A DNA stretch of 64,000 nucleotides from Amia ocellicauda (Eukaryota; Chordata; Actinopteri; Amiiformes; Amiidae): the NCBI RefSeq assembly GCF_036373705.1, contig NC_089851.1, positions 52,116,812 through 52,180,811 on the forward strand, written 5' to 3'. Below, in pieces: positions 1 to 10,514 of the stretch. The number at the start of each line of letters is the position of its first letter. Position 1 is the stretch's first letter. Below the pieces are notes generated by a model that saw only the letters and a program-made list of their open reading frames with translations, was not told where the DNA came from and did not search any database. A program made the position numbers and the translations under genes.

Positions 1-529
1 ACCAGGTTTGCACACATCTCAGGAGGGATTTTGTCCCACTCCTCTTTGCAGATCCTCTCCAAGTCATTAAGGTTTCGAGGCTGTTTGGCAACTCGAACCT
101 TCAGCTCCCTCCACAGATTTTCTATGGGATTAAGGTCTGGAGACTGGCTAGGCCACTCCAGGACCTTAATGTGCTTCTTCTTGAGCCACTCCTTTGTTGC
201 CTTGGCTGTGTGTTTTGGGTTATTGTCATGCTGGAATACCCATCCACGACCCATTTTCAATGCCCTGGCTGAGGGAAGGAGGTTCTCACCTAAGATTTGA
301 TGGTACATGGCCCTGTCCATCATCCCTTTGATGCGGTGCTGTTGTCCTGTCCCCTTAGCAGAAAAACACCACCAAAGCCTAATGTTTCCACCTCCATGTT
401 TGACGGTGGGGATGGTGTTCTTGGGGTCATTCCTCCTCCTCCAAACACGGCGAGTTGAGTTGATGCCAAAGAGCTGGATTGTGGTCTCATCTGACCACAA
501 CACTTTCACCCAGTTCTCCTCTGAATCAT

Positions 530-943
530 TCAGATGATGGCAAACTTCAGACGGGCCTGTACATGTGCTTTCTTGAGCAGGGGGGCCTTGCGGGCGCTGC
601 AGGATTTCAGTCCTTCACGGCATAGTGTGTTACCAATTGTTTTCTTGGTGACTATGGTCCCAGCTGCCTTGAGATCATTAACAAGATCCTCCCATGTAGT
701 TCTGGGCTGATTCCTCACCGTTCTCATGAACATTGAAACTCCACAAGGTGAGATCTTGCATGGAGCCCCAGACCGAGGGAGACTGACAGTTATTTTGTGT
801 TTCTTCCATTTGCGAATAATCGCACCAACTGTTGTCACCTTCTCACCAAGCTGCTTGGCGACGGTCTTGTAGCCCATTCCAGCCTTGTGTAGGTCTACAA
901 TCTTGTCCCTGACATCCTTGGACAGCTCTTTGATCTTGGCCAT
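530..943 (-). pseudogene. Tc1 transposase N-terminal fragment
   Basis: Open stretch of 137 aa starting at the ATG at 943 with [20 protein letters not shown], typical of the paired-like DNA-binding domain of Tc1 transposases: a first helix-turn-helix (residues ~5-45, [14 protein letters not shown]) and a second HTH in the region of residues 60-115 ([15 protein letters not shown]). The catalytic domain does not follow in the same frame, so a working transposase cannot be made from this copy. The start fits the family because the same MAK start is found in copy B. Confidence 0.88.
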
Positions 944-985
944 GGTGGAGAGTTTGGAATCTGATTGATTGATTGCTTCTGTGGA

Positions 986-1082
986 CAGGTGTCTTTTATA
1001 CAGGTAACGAGCTGAGATTAGAAGCTCTCCCTTTAAGAGAGTGCTCCTAATCTCCGCTCGTTACCTGTATAAAAGACACCTG
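986..1082. repeat. Palindrome inside Tc1 copy A
   Basis: Two arms of about 37 bp (CAGGTGTCTTTTATACAGG... and its complement) are separated by about 20 bp, upstream of the transposase start and inside the terminal repeat. It is conserved in copy B (11270-11366), so it belongs to the element. Confidence 0.9.
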
Positions 1083-1310
1083 GGAGCCAGAAATCATGCT
1101 GATTGATAGGGGATCAAATACTTATTTCCCTCATTAACATACAAATCAATTTATAACTTTTTTGAAATGCGGTTTTCAGGATTCTTTTGTTGTTTTTCTG
1201 TCTCTCACTGTTAAAATACACCTACCATTAAAATTATAGACTGATCATTTCTTTGTTAGTAGGCAAACGTACAAAATCAGCAGGGGATCAAATGCTTTTT
1301 TCCCTCACTG

Positions 1311-1331
1311 TATATATATATATATATATTT
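1311..1331. repeat. (TA)n then poly-T microsatellite
   Basis: Alternating TA directly abutting the Tc1 end, followed by a T run to about 1341. The element probably inserted into a TA-rich target. Confidence 0.85.
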
Positions 1332-2400
1332 TTTTTTTTTGTGTGTGGGGGGGTTTTTGCACCCAATGTGCAGTGCCTAAACATCACACACTTATATGTG
1401 TACTGGCTTGCAAGTTATACAACCATATATGCCTGTAACAATATTCTATAAATGTCATCCAGACGTCTCCAGATGCTTTACCTTTTTGTGTACATATTCA
1501 TAATAGCAATTATACAGCTGCTGACAGTGTAATTCGATGTAGTGTTTGTGTCTTAAAAGTCGCCTTCATTCCCAAATATACATATAGCCCACGGGCGTCG
1601 CTAGACCCTATTCAGTGGGGCTCCAGCCCCCCTACATTTTCTGTCAGCCCCCCTAAAAATATTACGATCAAAGACGTACGAAGCAACGGAGAACAGCGTC
1701 CAAACTCCCCCCCATTATGCGTCTGTAGAAACACCGTTTTCCAGCCCCTATAACTGTCAGTGAGAAGCACCGAGCAGCCTGTAGAGAGAGATGCGTGAAC
1801 TGTAGAAATACTGTACTGTCCAACATCAGCTACAAAATGCATCAATCACAGTCCACATTCAATCCGTGTATCCAAATGTATCAAACATGGAAACACCCCC
1901 GTAACATAGGGTATAGGCTTAATATACATCATTGTAGTGAGTACGAGTGAGATGTAATATACACTTGATAGTGTATATACACTTGATAGTAGCACTTTTC
2001 CCAAGAAAGATCTGATAAGAAGGAATCAATTGTTAAGACATGAAAGGAAGAAAGCAAGAGCAGAATAAACAAGTAATGAAACCAAAACGAAACAAAACGA
2101 ACACGGACACATTGCTGAACAAAACAATATAAATATATATTTTCTCTATGTGCACGAATAATAAGCAACATTTCGTTTATGTAGATGTTGGGCGCAACAT
2201 CTAATGTATTATTATCGCATTGTACACAGTTATTTCACTGACACAGAGCCGCACTGTGAATAAAGCCGGAGCTGCGCTTTCTCTTCACTGTGCCTTAACC
2301 GCGAGAGGCTTTAGACTGCGAGAGCATTTTCAGGGTGTTTTCTCGCAGATATTTTCTTGATTTAATGCAGCGAAAATGTAACCACTCCCAATGTATTGTT
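1332..2400. other. Intergenic, no recognised gene
   Basis: No convincing coding region. A GC-richer patch at about 1590-1830 with C runs (GGGCGTCGCTAGACCC...) looks like the edge of a dispersed repeat of unknown class. The rest is AT-rich. Confidence 0.5.
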
Positions 2401-2730
2401 GGGCGGGATTAACTACAACTTTAACCAGCCGCTAATAGCAAACTACACAACTGTACATCATGGGAGTTACTTTAAAAATTAGACGAGAGTAGAATCTAAC
2501 TAAACATGAAAGAGTATAGTGGTGTAGTGTTGTAGTAGCGGCTGTGTGAAAGTTGTGTTTTATTCTCTCTCATTGTGCCAGAAAGGAGCTGAGAGAAGGT
2601 CGTTTTGCGGCGCAAATGGGGTCAGATGTAATACCACGATAGTTTAGCAGCGCAATTTCCACTCGCAGTCATGCTGCTAATGCTTCTGCAAGCGACTCGC
2701 AGCGCAAACATTTTTGATTTAATCCTGCCC
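2401..2730. mobile_element. Probable MITE, copy 1
   Basis: It begins GGGCGGGATTAA and ends TTAATCCTGCCC, an imperfect terminal inverted repeat. The sequence inside the left end (CCAGCCGCTAATAGCAAACTAC) matches the element at 11662-11841, so this is a small non-autonomous DNA element present twice. No coding capacity. The superfamily cannot be assigned with confidence. Confidence 0.6.
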
Positions 2731-3110
2731 TAAGTCACAATCAGTCACTTGCAACAGTACAGTATTAGAGTGGAAAGTATTCGTTCAAACACACAAAGAC
2801 TTCTGCATGCAAATACAAATACTGTGAACTGAGATGTGTTTATATTGAGGGATTGTTTAAGCTGTAGAGAAACAGGGAAGAAGTACAAGAGAAAATTAAA
2901 GCGAAACTAAAAATATAATTTGAATATAAAGTCATTTCAAACTGAAATCGAGTGCCACCACAAGTGAATGACTTCACTCGAGGGGTGTCCTCTTCTCTCT
3001 CAGTAAAATCGTAATTTATGGTGACATGTTATATACTGAACTGTGCAGAATCGCTTGGTCTTTGCTGTAACGTTGAAAGGATGAACATGAGAAGTTTCCT
3101 GTGTGAGCTA
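2731..3110. other. Intergenic, nothing recognised
   Basis: AT-rich sequence without a supported gene or repeat family. Confidence 0.5.
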
Positions 3111-3111
3111 T

Positions 3112-3235
3112 ACCCGAAAAAATTGACATACTCGGTCAGGTGCATTAGTAAAAACGAATTGCTGCTATTTGCCCCTTAGTGATATACTTTGCTTTTCCAG
3201 GTGTAAGTATATATAACGCACACAGCATTAATCAA
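3112..3235. repeat. Unclassified dispersed repeat, copy 1
   Basis: About 120 bp closely resembling 57150-57265. The shared core includes CATACTCGGTCAGG, TTAGTGATATACTTTGC and TATATATAACGCA. No family recognised. Confidence 0.7.
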
Positions 3236-3239
3236 TGTA

Positions 3240-4226
3240 TTAACCCTGTTTGGTCAAGCGAGATTACTGAAGGTAGGACTGCCTCAAGCCGATGTGCCAA
3301 AGTCTTGGCAAGGATATTTACATTTGTGTTAAGAGGGGAGATGGGATGATACGAAGCACAGTTCAAGGGGTTCTTGTCCTTTTTTAATAACAATTAAATA
3401 GATGCTTGACATAGGTTGGAGGTAGGGACAATGAAGTGAAGGATTTTAAAAATGCAGAACTGAGCAAAGGGGCAAGTTGAGGGCAGATTTTTTAATAAAA
3501 TTCCACTGGAAACCAGTCTGGACCTGGAGACTTACCACTCTGCATTGACTGAATTGCCCTCTTCAAGAGAAAGAGGCTGTTTTAAGCTTGCTTTAGATTC
3601 AGGATTAATTGCAGGAATATCTAAGTTATCAAATAAAGAATTGTACAGAAGGGAAATCAGAAGTGTATAGAGTGGAATAAAAGACCCTAAATCCATGTAT
3701 TTCTTGCTGATCCACAGTGGTTGAGCCAGTATGCGTGCGAATCTCAGTAATTAAATTGGCAGCTACAGACTGACGCAATTGATGAGCCAGGATTTTACTT
3801 GCTTTGTCCCCATGTTCATACATAGTATGGCAGGACTTATATAGTAGATGTTCAGCCTGCTTGATAGACAAGAATTTGAATTCAGTCTGCAGAGTTAATC
3901 GATCCTTATAGAGGTCAGGTGATTGCTGTTTATTAGTTTGAGCAACGTATGAAATTATTTTTCCATGCAGGTAAATTCTCAGGGTCTCCCATACTGTGGA
4001 ATTGGAGATGACTGGGATAGTGTTGATATGTAGGAACAGACCTATCTGCAAAATAATAAACTTATAATAGGGAATTAAATTGAGAATTAAATTGCCAAGG
4101 ACCCCAAGGTGGAGATTGATTATAGAAGCGTTAATTCAAAAGGGGCTTGATCAGATATTACTATACTATCATAAATGCAAGAGTTAACAGAAGGGAGTAG
4201 CTTATTGTCTAAAAGTAATCAATATG
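3240..4226 (-). mobile_element. L1-type LINE ORF2 remnant
   Basis: On the minus strand this carries the end of the endonuclease region, the linker and the start of the reverse transcriptase of a fish L1. Recognisable stretches are SNSTVWETLRIYLHG and HTMYEHGDKASKILAHQLRQ (linker, about 3629-4051), then GKSPGPDWFPVEFY and CASYHPISPLNTNVNILAKT (RT blocks 1-2a, about 3250-3540). Frames shift and contain stops. The catalytic YxDD region and 3' end are absent. The ORF1 remnant at 4686-5235 is the 5' portion of the same insertion, split by the Tc1 at 4229-4658. Confidence 0.88.
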
Positions 4227-4228
4227 TA

Positions 4229-4658
4229 ACACCTTTCTATCAGAACCAGAATTAACTTTTTCAGCAATTTGAGCTACAGTAGCTCATCTGTTGGATTGGA
4301 CCACACAGGCCAGCCTTCGCTCCCCATGTGCTTCAATGAGCATTGGCTGACCCATAACCCTGTCGCCGGTTCACTACTTTTCCTTCCTAGGACCACTTTT
4401 GATAGGTACTGACCACTGCAGACCAGGAACACCCCACATGAGCTGCTGTTTTGGAGATGCTCTGACCCAGTCGTCTAGCCAATTTGGCCCTTGTCAAAGT
4501 CGCTCAGATCCTTATGCTTGCCCATTTTTCCTGCTTCTAACACATCAACTTTGAGGACAAAATGTTCACTTGCTGCCTAATATATCCCACCCACTGACAG
4601 GTGCCATGATAACTAGATTATCAGTGTTAATCACTTCACCTGTCAGTGGTCATAATCT
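4229..4658 (-). mobile_element. Tc1-like fragment nested in L1
   Basis: Reverse complement of the 5' half of the Tc1 family seen at 13336-14161: the subterminal segment (CACTGACAGGTGAAGTG type), the leader with AAGCAGGAAAAATGGGCAAG and the N-terminal transposase coding region. The C-terminal half and right terminal repeat are missing. It lies between the two L1 remnants, so it landed in, or recombined into, the L1 after the L1 inserted. Confidence 0.87.
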
Positions 4659-4685
4659 CCCTTAGATAGCTCTCTCGATAGCCGT

Positions 4686-5235
4686 TGAATCTACTCCTTA
4701 ACCTGGAAGTAGTGCACCCTAAGAATAATGTGACGGGGCCTGTCTCCTTCCCTAGGTCTTGGCATTATCGATCGGTGAGCACGATCCAGAACAGGCAGGG
4801 AGTCCGACTTATTCTTCCCAACGACATCAACAAAGAACTACGACAGGAAAGTAGTAGGATCACGAGCCTCCACTCCTTTCACTACACCAACAACACACAG
4901 GTTGTTCCTCCGTCCCCTTCCACCTAAATCCTTTACTTTCCATTTGAGCATCTCATTCTCTGCAGAAAGGCCGCTGCAAGAGGCTTCCGTCACCCTGTCA
5001 GATATGTCGCTCAGAGACCTCTCTACCTCCTGCAGTCGGCTGCCATACGAGTGCCCTTAAGAGTAGCAATAGCCTCACGCATTTCAGATCAACAAGAAAG
5101 GCCAGGTCTCCGCCACTTTCTGGTGAGGGATTGCCAGCCCCAGTCATGCCTGAATCCGAATCGGGTTGAGTCGCCTCCATCGCTGGCCCCTTCTTGCCTT
5201 TTTGTTTAGACATGGTTTTAAAACAATAATACACA
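4686..5235 (-). pseudogene. L1-type LINE ORF1 remnant
   Basis: Minus-strand ORF1 of a fish L1. The N-terminus (MSKQKGKK from about 5213) is followed by an acidic low-complexity stretch, then a degraded RNA-binding domain with VVGVVKGVEARDPTTF and RPREGDRPRHIILRVHYF, the usual ORF1p hallmarks. Frames are broken and the C-terminus is cut where the Tc1 begins. Orientation and order match the ORF2 remnant to its left. Confidence 0.8.
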
Positions 5236-5319
5236 TAATATACTGCAGTTCATCGCTTAAAATAAAAACAAGAAAATAACGTTTGCTGAAGAAAATTGAA
5301 ATATCGCAGGAGCTCTCTG

Positions 5320-5955
5320 TTCACACGTCAAATTGGAAGCTGTAGGCATTCAGGGTAATGTAAGTAGATGGATTATGAACTGGTTGATGTATAGGAAGCA
5401 GAGGGTGTCGATTAGAGGAGTTGCTTCTAACTGGAGTGAGGTTGTTAGTGGAGTTCCACAGGGATCAGTACTAGGGCCTTTGCTTTTTCTAATCTATATT
5501 AATGATCTAGACTCTGGGATAGTTAGCAAACTTGTCAAATTTGTAGATGATAGTAAAATAGGTGGCTCAGCAGATACAATCTCGGCAGCACAGGTTATTC
5601 AAAGGGACTTAGATAATATTCAGTTGTGTGCCGACACCTAGCAGATGAAATTCAATGTGGACAAATGCAAGGTATTACATACAGGTAACACAAATGTCCA
5701 CTATAATTACACAATGGAAGGAATAGAACTAGATGAAGTAATGCATGAGAAAGACCTAGGAGTCTACGTGGACTCCTCACTTTCTCCATCCAAGCAATGT
5801 GGGGAAGCAATAAAAAAGGCAATCAGAATGTTAGGGTATATTGTCAAAAGTGTAGAATTTAAAACAAGGGAAGTAATGTTAAGACAATGCACTAGTTAGA
5901 CCTCATCTGGAATACTGTGTACAGTTCTGGGCACCACACATACCAAGAAGGATAT
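5320..5955 (+). pseudogene. CR1-type LINE reverse transcriptase fragment
   Basis: Palm and thumb of a CR1-group reverse transcriptase on the plus strand: GVPQGSVLGPLLFLIYINDL, then KFVDDSKIGG (catalytic YxDD-type box; the usual A is V), then MKFNVDKCKVLHTG, EKDLGVYVDSSLSPSKQC and, after a stop, PHLEYCVQFWAPHIPRR. A TAG at about 5639 separates the two long open parts, and another stop precedes the PHLEY segment. The fingers and endonuclease are missing. It may belong to the same family as the CR1 at 8690-10510, which supplies the other half, but they are separate insertions. Confidence 0.88.
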
Positions 5956-6574
5956 CGCTTGGGAGGCCATGGCTCGTCAGACCTTGGGGTGTGGGTGCCC
6001 TGTTAGTCCTCCATGGTAGGGTGCCTCTGAGGTGGGTTTTGCCTCATCATCCTCTCAGAGGGGGCTATTGCTGGAAGACAAACCATTTTATTTTCCTTTC
6101 TCTCTCTGCCAATCTCTCTCTGAGGATTGCATTTCTGTCCATGTTATCTCCTGTGTCATGCCCAGATTTTTGCAATGTTCAGACACCTTGGTCGGACAGT
6201 ATATGTATTTTCCAGCCACTCCTGGTAACATTGTATGGACGTGGGGTCTGTTTGGCCCCTGTTGTAATTGTAGCTGGCAGAAGCGGCACAGTCAGCCAGC
6301 AGGGTGGGGTTCAGGCTGCTTCCTCTTCTTTTCATTCTTCTGCACTACTCTTTGTTTTGTGGCATCAAGCACCCTCTGGAAATACATGGTTGTAATAAAC
6401 TGCTCAAAAGGCATTCCTGAATCAGTCAGACCTTCAGACCCATACAATTTGAACACTTTTGTGGAACAGTAAAATAACCTGAGTTTTCCCTGCTGATGAA
6501 CCATCCATAGAAACCAAACATGTTTTAGTCATATTAGTTACTGCTGCTGCTGTCCATGATTTATTGAACAATCT
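5956..6574. other. Intergenic, no recognised gene
   Basis: Open frames occur here on both strands but none has a recognisable domain. Composition suggests old non-coding or repeat sequence. Confidence 0.45.
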
Positions 6575-6624
6575 GTTCAGTAGTGATAATGGCAGCTTAT
6601 GTCAAAGTGACAGCCGGAAGCCCC

Positions 6625-6745
6625 TCCTCACCCAGATGCCTCATGGGCCAGGAAGCCCCTCCTCACCCAGATGTCCCATGGGCCAGGAAGCCCCCTCCTT
6701 ACCCAGATGCCCCATGGGCCACAAAGCCCCCTCCTTACCCCCGGT
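6625..6745. repeat. ~34-bp minisatellite, about 4 units
   Basis: Tandem units built on CCCAGATGCCCCATGGGCC plus AGGAAGCCCCTCC. A close relative with the same unit lies at 58619-58738, in the same position relative to the uncharacterised gene, so the minisatellite is part of the duplicated segment. Confidence 0.9.
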
Positions 6746-7210
6746 TAACCTTTGAACCGGAACCATCTCCTCCTTCCTACCACCCCCCGAGTTTACCCTT
6801 TGACCCTCTCTAGTCAGCCATCTTGTTAGGATGACCGCCATCTTGTTAGGCTGACAGTAATTTTGGAAAGGGCACAGGTCATCTTGACAACAGTTAAACA
6901 TATTATTATTTGTTTTAGGTTATATGTTTTATGACTAGGTTTGGTATGATATGGTGTTGGCAATATAAAATAAAATAAAGTTTTAATAAAAAGTATTTTA
7001 AACTGTGTTTAGTGATGTGAGTGTGATGTTTTTATGTTATATATTTTATGATTAGGTTTGGGATGGTACAGTGTTAGCAAAATAAAAGAAAAAGAAAGGT
7101 ATAGACATTCAAAAAATGACACTCGGTAAAATATGCATCAATGTCAGTATTTTATTGTGACAGTTCTAAAACATGATAACAAGGCATCAGGTCAGATGTA
7201 GACAGTGAGA

Positions 7211-8530
7211 TTAGATACTGACACAGGTGACCAATGACCCCGCTTCCCGAACACCTACAGCAGCCAGGAAGAAACAACTGAATTGTACTGCACTAGCAAC
7301 TCCCTCTACTTGTTTAATGGCAAGGGCTGTGACACTGATCATGGCTATTCTGTCTAGCACAGTGTAGAAATTGGGTTTGGTCATGATAGGAATAGTATTT
7401 CCAAAAGAACTCTGCAGAACTTTTTGGACAGCTGTAAAAGCAGATTCACCAGGCGGTGACTCTTTATACAGCATTCTCTTGAGCACATTGGGAAGTGCCT
7501 CCACTGTTTTCTCAACATCCTCAACTAGAGATTTCACATCAGAATTACCAGTATCATACAAATCACCAATCTTGCAAGCTATTAGAATGAGGATGACAAG
7601 ATTCCTCAAACATACGTAAACGTAATTCCAAGGTCCCAGGGCTTTCTTTCTCTGAAAAAATATAGGAATTAAAATGTAATGTCTTATTATACAGAAAAGC
7701 AGAGCAGACACAAACAGTATTTTATTTATGTTTGTAAAACACATGATAAGACTATCTATTTGCATTACTTTCTCATCCACACTTTCTAACAAGTCACTAA
7801 ACCATCTTGAAGGTAGAGCGCATGTTTCTAGGCTATGCAAAAGAGTTTTCACTTCTTTCTCAGTCTGCTTGTTTATACTCATTCCACGTAGGGTACGAGC
7901 AACACATAACAAAACGTTTAGCAAACTTGTGACACTTATTTTGTCGCATATAAGAGCTACACTACTCCAGACACTACCTTGCTCATGATCTAAAGTTAGA
8001 CAGATGTGATGTAGTTGGCTGGGGTCTCCTATCAGACAGGCTTCACATTTATCAACTAATTCACGGCCTATACAATGTTTTAACACAAGGGCGACACTGG
8101 CCTTTACAGTATGTCTCATCACCAGTCTAACATGCTCATCCTGGTATTTACAATTATATCTCCCACCTTCACTGTCTGAATCAAAACTCTTGTGGGTTCT
8201 AGCAAGGCAAGAACAGAAGCATGCAATGGTCAGTCTTGTTCTGGGTCTTAAAGAGCCGGCAGAGGAATCAATGTCACTGGTGTCAGGGCCACCATTATTC
8301 TAATGAAGAGAAAAGAAAATAACACTTAAAACTGAAATGAGTCTCTAAGTAAATAAGCACATGACTATATAAGGTTCTAGGGCCTTTATAGTTACCTCTC
8401 TTTCTGCTGATTGCCCAACTCCCCCGTCAATGTCAGAGGTGCTGTTTTCATCCTCACTGCCATGGTCAGGGTCCTCGTCATCATTGTCAGACTCATCAGC
8501 AGTGCTGACACCTTCATCTTCATCAGACAT
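7211..8530 (-). CDS. Uncharacterised intron-containing gene, copy 1
   Basis: I do not recognise this gene. On the minus strand it begins with a very acidic segment (MSDEDEGVSTADESDNDDED, about 8530-8397), followed after a likely intron by a main exon (about 8298-7755) with VRLVMRHTVKASVALVLKHC and a Cys/His cluster CEACLIGDPSQLHHICL that could bind a metal, then a last exon (about 7651-7211) with SDVKSLVEDVEKTVEALPNV and FGNTIPIMTKPNFYTVLDRI. Borders look like normal GT/AG sites. A likely AATAAA signal lies just beyond the stop, near 7150. A second, shorter copy sits at 59290-60010 beside a Polinton polymerase, so this may be mobile-element cargo rather than a host gene. Whether this copy can be expressed is uncertain. 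Confidence 0.6.
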
Positions 8531-8634
8531 CTGGGCAGCTTCACCGGGGCTCAGGAGAGGAATTCCTACACCAGTCTTTTGTTAAACAAACAAATAAAAA
8601 AATGTATTTAAATTCACTTTCTCGCTGAAATGTA

Positions 8635-8651
8635 TACACACACACACACAC
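8635..8651. repeat. (CA)n microsatellite
   Basis: Short run of alternating CA just before the CR1 leader. Confidence 0.85.
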
Positions 8652-8760
8652 AACCTTTTCTGTTGCAGGAGGAGCCAGGTGTGGCCTGTTTGGTGTGAAT
8701 TGGGGGTAGGTAGACAAAAGCTACTTAAACAGCTGTTTCTTACTGACAAAATTTAGGCAG

Positions 8761-9767
8761 TTGACTAGGCAATTGGAACCAAGAGACAAAAAAAAAACAA
8801 AAAAACTAACATTTAGAAGCATGTGGCCACTACAGTGTCAGATTTGCAGAATGATTGCCTTCCTGCATGAACTCATCCAAGAAAGTTTCATTTGTGAACG
8901 TTGTCAACAGGTTGAAATCCTAGAGATCAAGGTTTGTGATCTTGAGGCTCAGCTTGTCGATCTGTACTGTATTAGGGATATAGAAGAATTGGTCAATCAG
9001 CCCATGAGAGAGATGGTGTGCACTACAAAACCTAGGAGAGTTGAGACCTTAGAGCAGGACAGTGTAGAGAACTGCTGGGTTACAGTAGGTCGTAACCACA
9101 GAAAAGGGCATGCACAACCCCTAGAGACACCCCAAGAGCTAGAATTGCTCAACAGGTTCCAACTGCTGGACACAGAGTTGGACAGTGACAGCTCAGAGGG
9201 TGATCTGGGGGCAGTTGAGCACCAGAGCACCATGGTGCACACTCCCCCCCAGAAGAGGGAGGTAGTTCTAGTAGGAGACTCAATTCTTGCGGTGTAGATC
9301 ACACAGTGTGTTCTAGTGACAAGGAGACCCGCATGGTATCTTGCCTGCCTGGTGCTCAGGTTGTAGATCTCCCTAAACTAGTAGACGGGCTACTGGCCAA
9401 AGCCGGAGGGAATCCACTGGTCATGGTCTACATTGGAACCAATGACATAGGAAAAGGTAGGACAGAGGTTCTGCAAGACAAATTTAAAGAGTTAGGAACA
9501 AAACTAAACAGCAGAACCTCCACGGTAGTTTTCTCTGAAATACTTCCGTTACCACGTGCCAGGCCAGGGAGACAGGCAGAGATTAGAAAGTTTAACACAT
9601 GGTTGAAAGCTTGGTGTAGGGAAGAGGGGTTTAGGTTTATAGAGCATTGGTCTTTCTTCTGGGATAGATGGGACCTGTACAAAATGGACAGTCTACATCT
9701 AAACAGAAGGGGGGCTAATGCATTGGGAGAGCGTATGTGCAGTGAAATTGAGAATCATTTAAACTAG
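8761..9767 (+). pseudogene. CR1 ORF1 with SGNH-type esterase domain
   Basis: The N-terminal part (about residues 1-110) includes paired Cys residues (CQICRM, CERCQQVEILE) that resemble a zinc-binding/coiled-coil module. The C-terminal part is an SGNH hydrolase-like esterase, as known for CR1/L2-group ORF1 proteins: VVLVGDSIL (block I with catalytic Ser), VYIGTNDIG (GxND block) and DSLHLN (DxxH block). A frameshift close to position 9290 separates block I from the rest, so this copy is inactivated. In the family the esterase is thought to aid RNP or membrane interaction during retrotransposition. Confidence 0.88.
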
Positions 9768-9852
9768 GAACCAGGGGGACAGGGAGCTATGACAATGGGA
9801 GATGTTCCTCTAAGGAAAGAAAACAAAGGGAACCCACTAGTAGGAAAGTCCT

Positions 9853-10507
9853 GAAATGTTTGTACATCAATGCCAGGAGTATAAGGAACAAGATGTTAGA
9901 CTTGGAAGCCACAGTGCTGGCATGTGACTATGATGTTGTAGGAGTGACAGAAACATGGCTTACAGAAAATGATGGGGATGAATACAAGTTGGAAGGATAC
10001 ACACAGTTTAGGAGAGACAGGCAAAATCGAAGAGGGGGTGGGGTAGCATTATATGTCAAAAATGACATTGAGGCAGAAGAACTCATATTAGATCCCAGTA
10101 ATGGAACAGAATCTTTGTGGGTGAAACTTTTGAACAAGAGATCTGGAGGATTAGTGGTAGGAGTGTGTTACAGGCCACCAAACTCAGATATTCAGCAAGA
10201 TGTTGCATTGTACAGTGTAATCAGGACTGCATGTAGCAAGGATGTGGCTGTTATAATGGGATTTCAATTTCCCAAACTTAGACTGGGAAAGCCCAGTGGG
10301 GACTACAGAAGCAGAAATCGAAATGGTTGAGATTGTAAATGACTGCTTTCTAACTCAGTTTGTTATTGAACCAACTGGGGAGAGTGCATGTATTGACTTG
10401 ATCTTTTCAAATGACCAAGACAGAGTCAGGGGGACAGTAGTTAGAGAACCAATGGCAAATTGTGATCACAATATGGTTAGCTTTGAGGCACTTTTAAAAT
10501 ATTATTA
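9853..10507 (+). pseudogene. CR1 ORF2 APE-like endonuclease
   Basis: The sequence reads YINARSIRNKMLDLEATVLA, DVVGVTETWLTE (catalytic Glu), GGGVALYVKND, VGVCYRPPNS and a degraded GDFN block (MGFQFPKL), then after a frame change near 10275 CIDLIFSND and [11 protein letters not shown] (catalytic Asp-His). These are the apurinic-type endonuclease motifs that nick target DNA for target-primed reverse transcription. It begins 86 bp after the ORF1 stop, the usual CR1 arrangement. The frame change prevents a full protein. Confidence 0.9.
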
Positions 10508-10514
10508 GAATATT

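Larger units (their letters stand above)
1..1310 (-). mobile_element. Tc1-like DNA transposon, copy A (left end outside window)
   Basis: Most of a fish Tc1/mariner element in reverse orientation. The plus strand reads as the complement of a Tc1 transposase gene, followed by an internal palindrome and a terminal repeat of roughly 220 bp ending in CCCTCACTG next to a TA dinucleotide (1311-1312), the Tc1 target. The matching left terminal repeat lies before position 1. The coding part is decayed: the N-terminal third is open (530-943), while the catalytic part (1-530) is spread over shifted frames. Copy B at 10515-11594 belongs to the same family. Confidence 0.93.
8690..10510 (+). mobile_element. 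CR1-type LINE, 5' half
   Basis: Leader, ORF1 and the endonuclease of a CR1-group LINE on the plus strand. The reverse transcriptase is missing because the sequence passes into a Tc1 (10515-11594) and does not visibly resume after it. The presence of the 5' leader and ORF1 is notable, since most CR1 copies are 5'-truncated. Two single-base frame changes were noted, one in each ORF. Confidence 0.87.

Noticed and set aside
5991-6504. Overlapping open frames of 130-146 aa
   Set aside because: No domain and open in several frames at once; composition effect.
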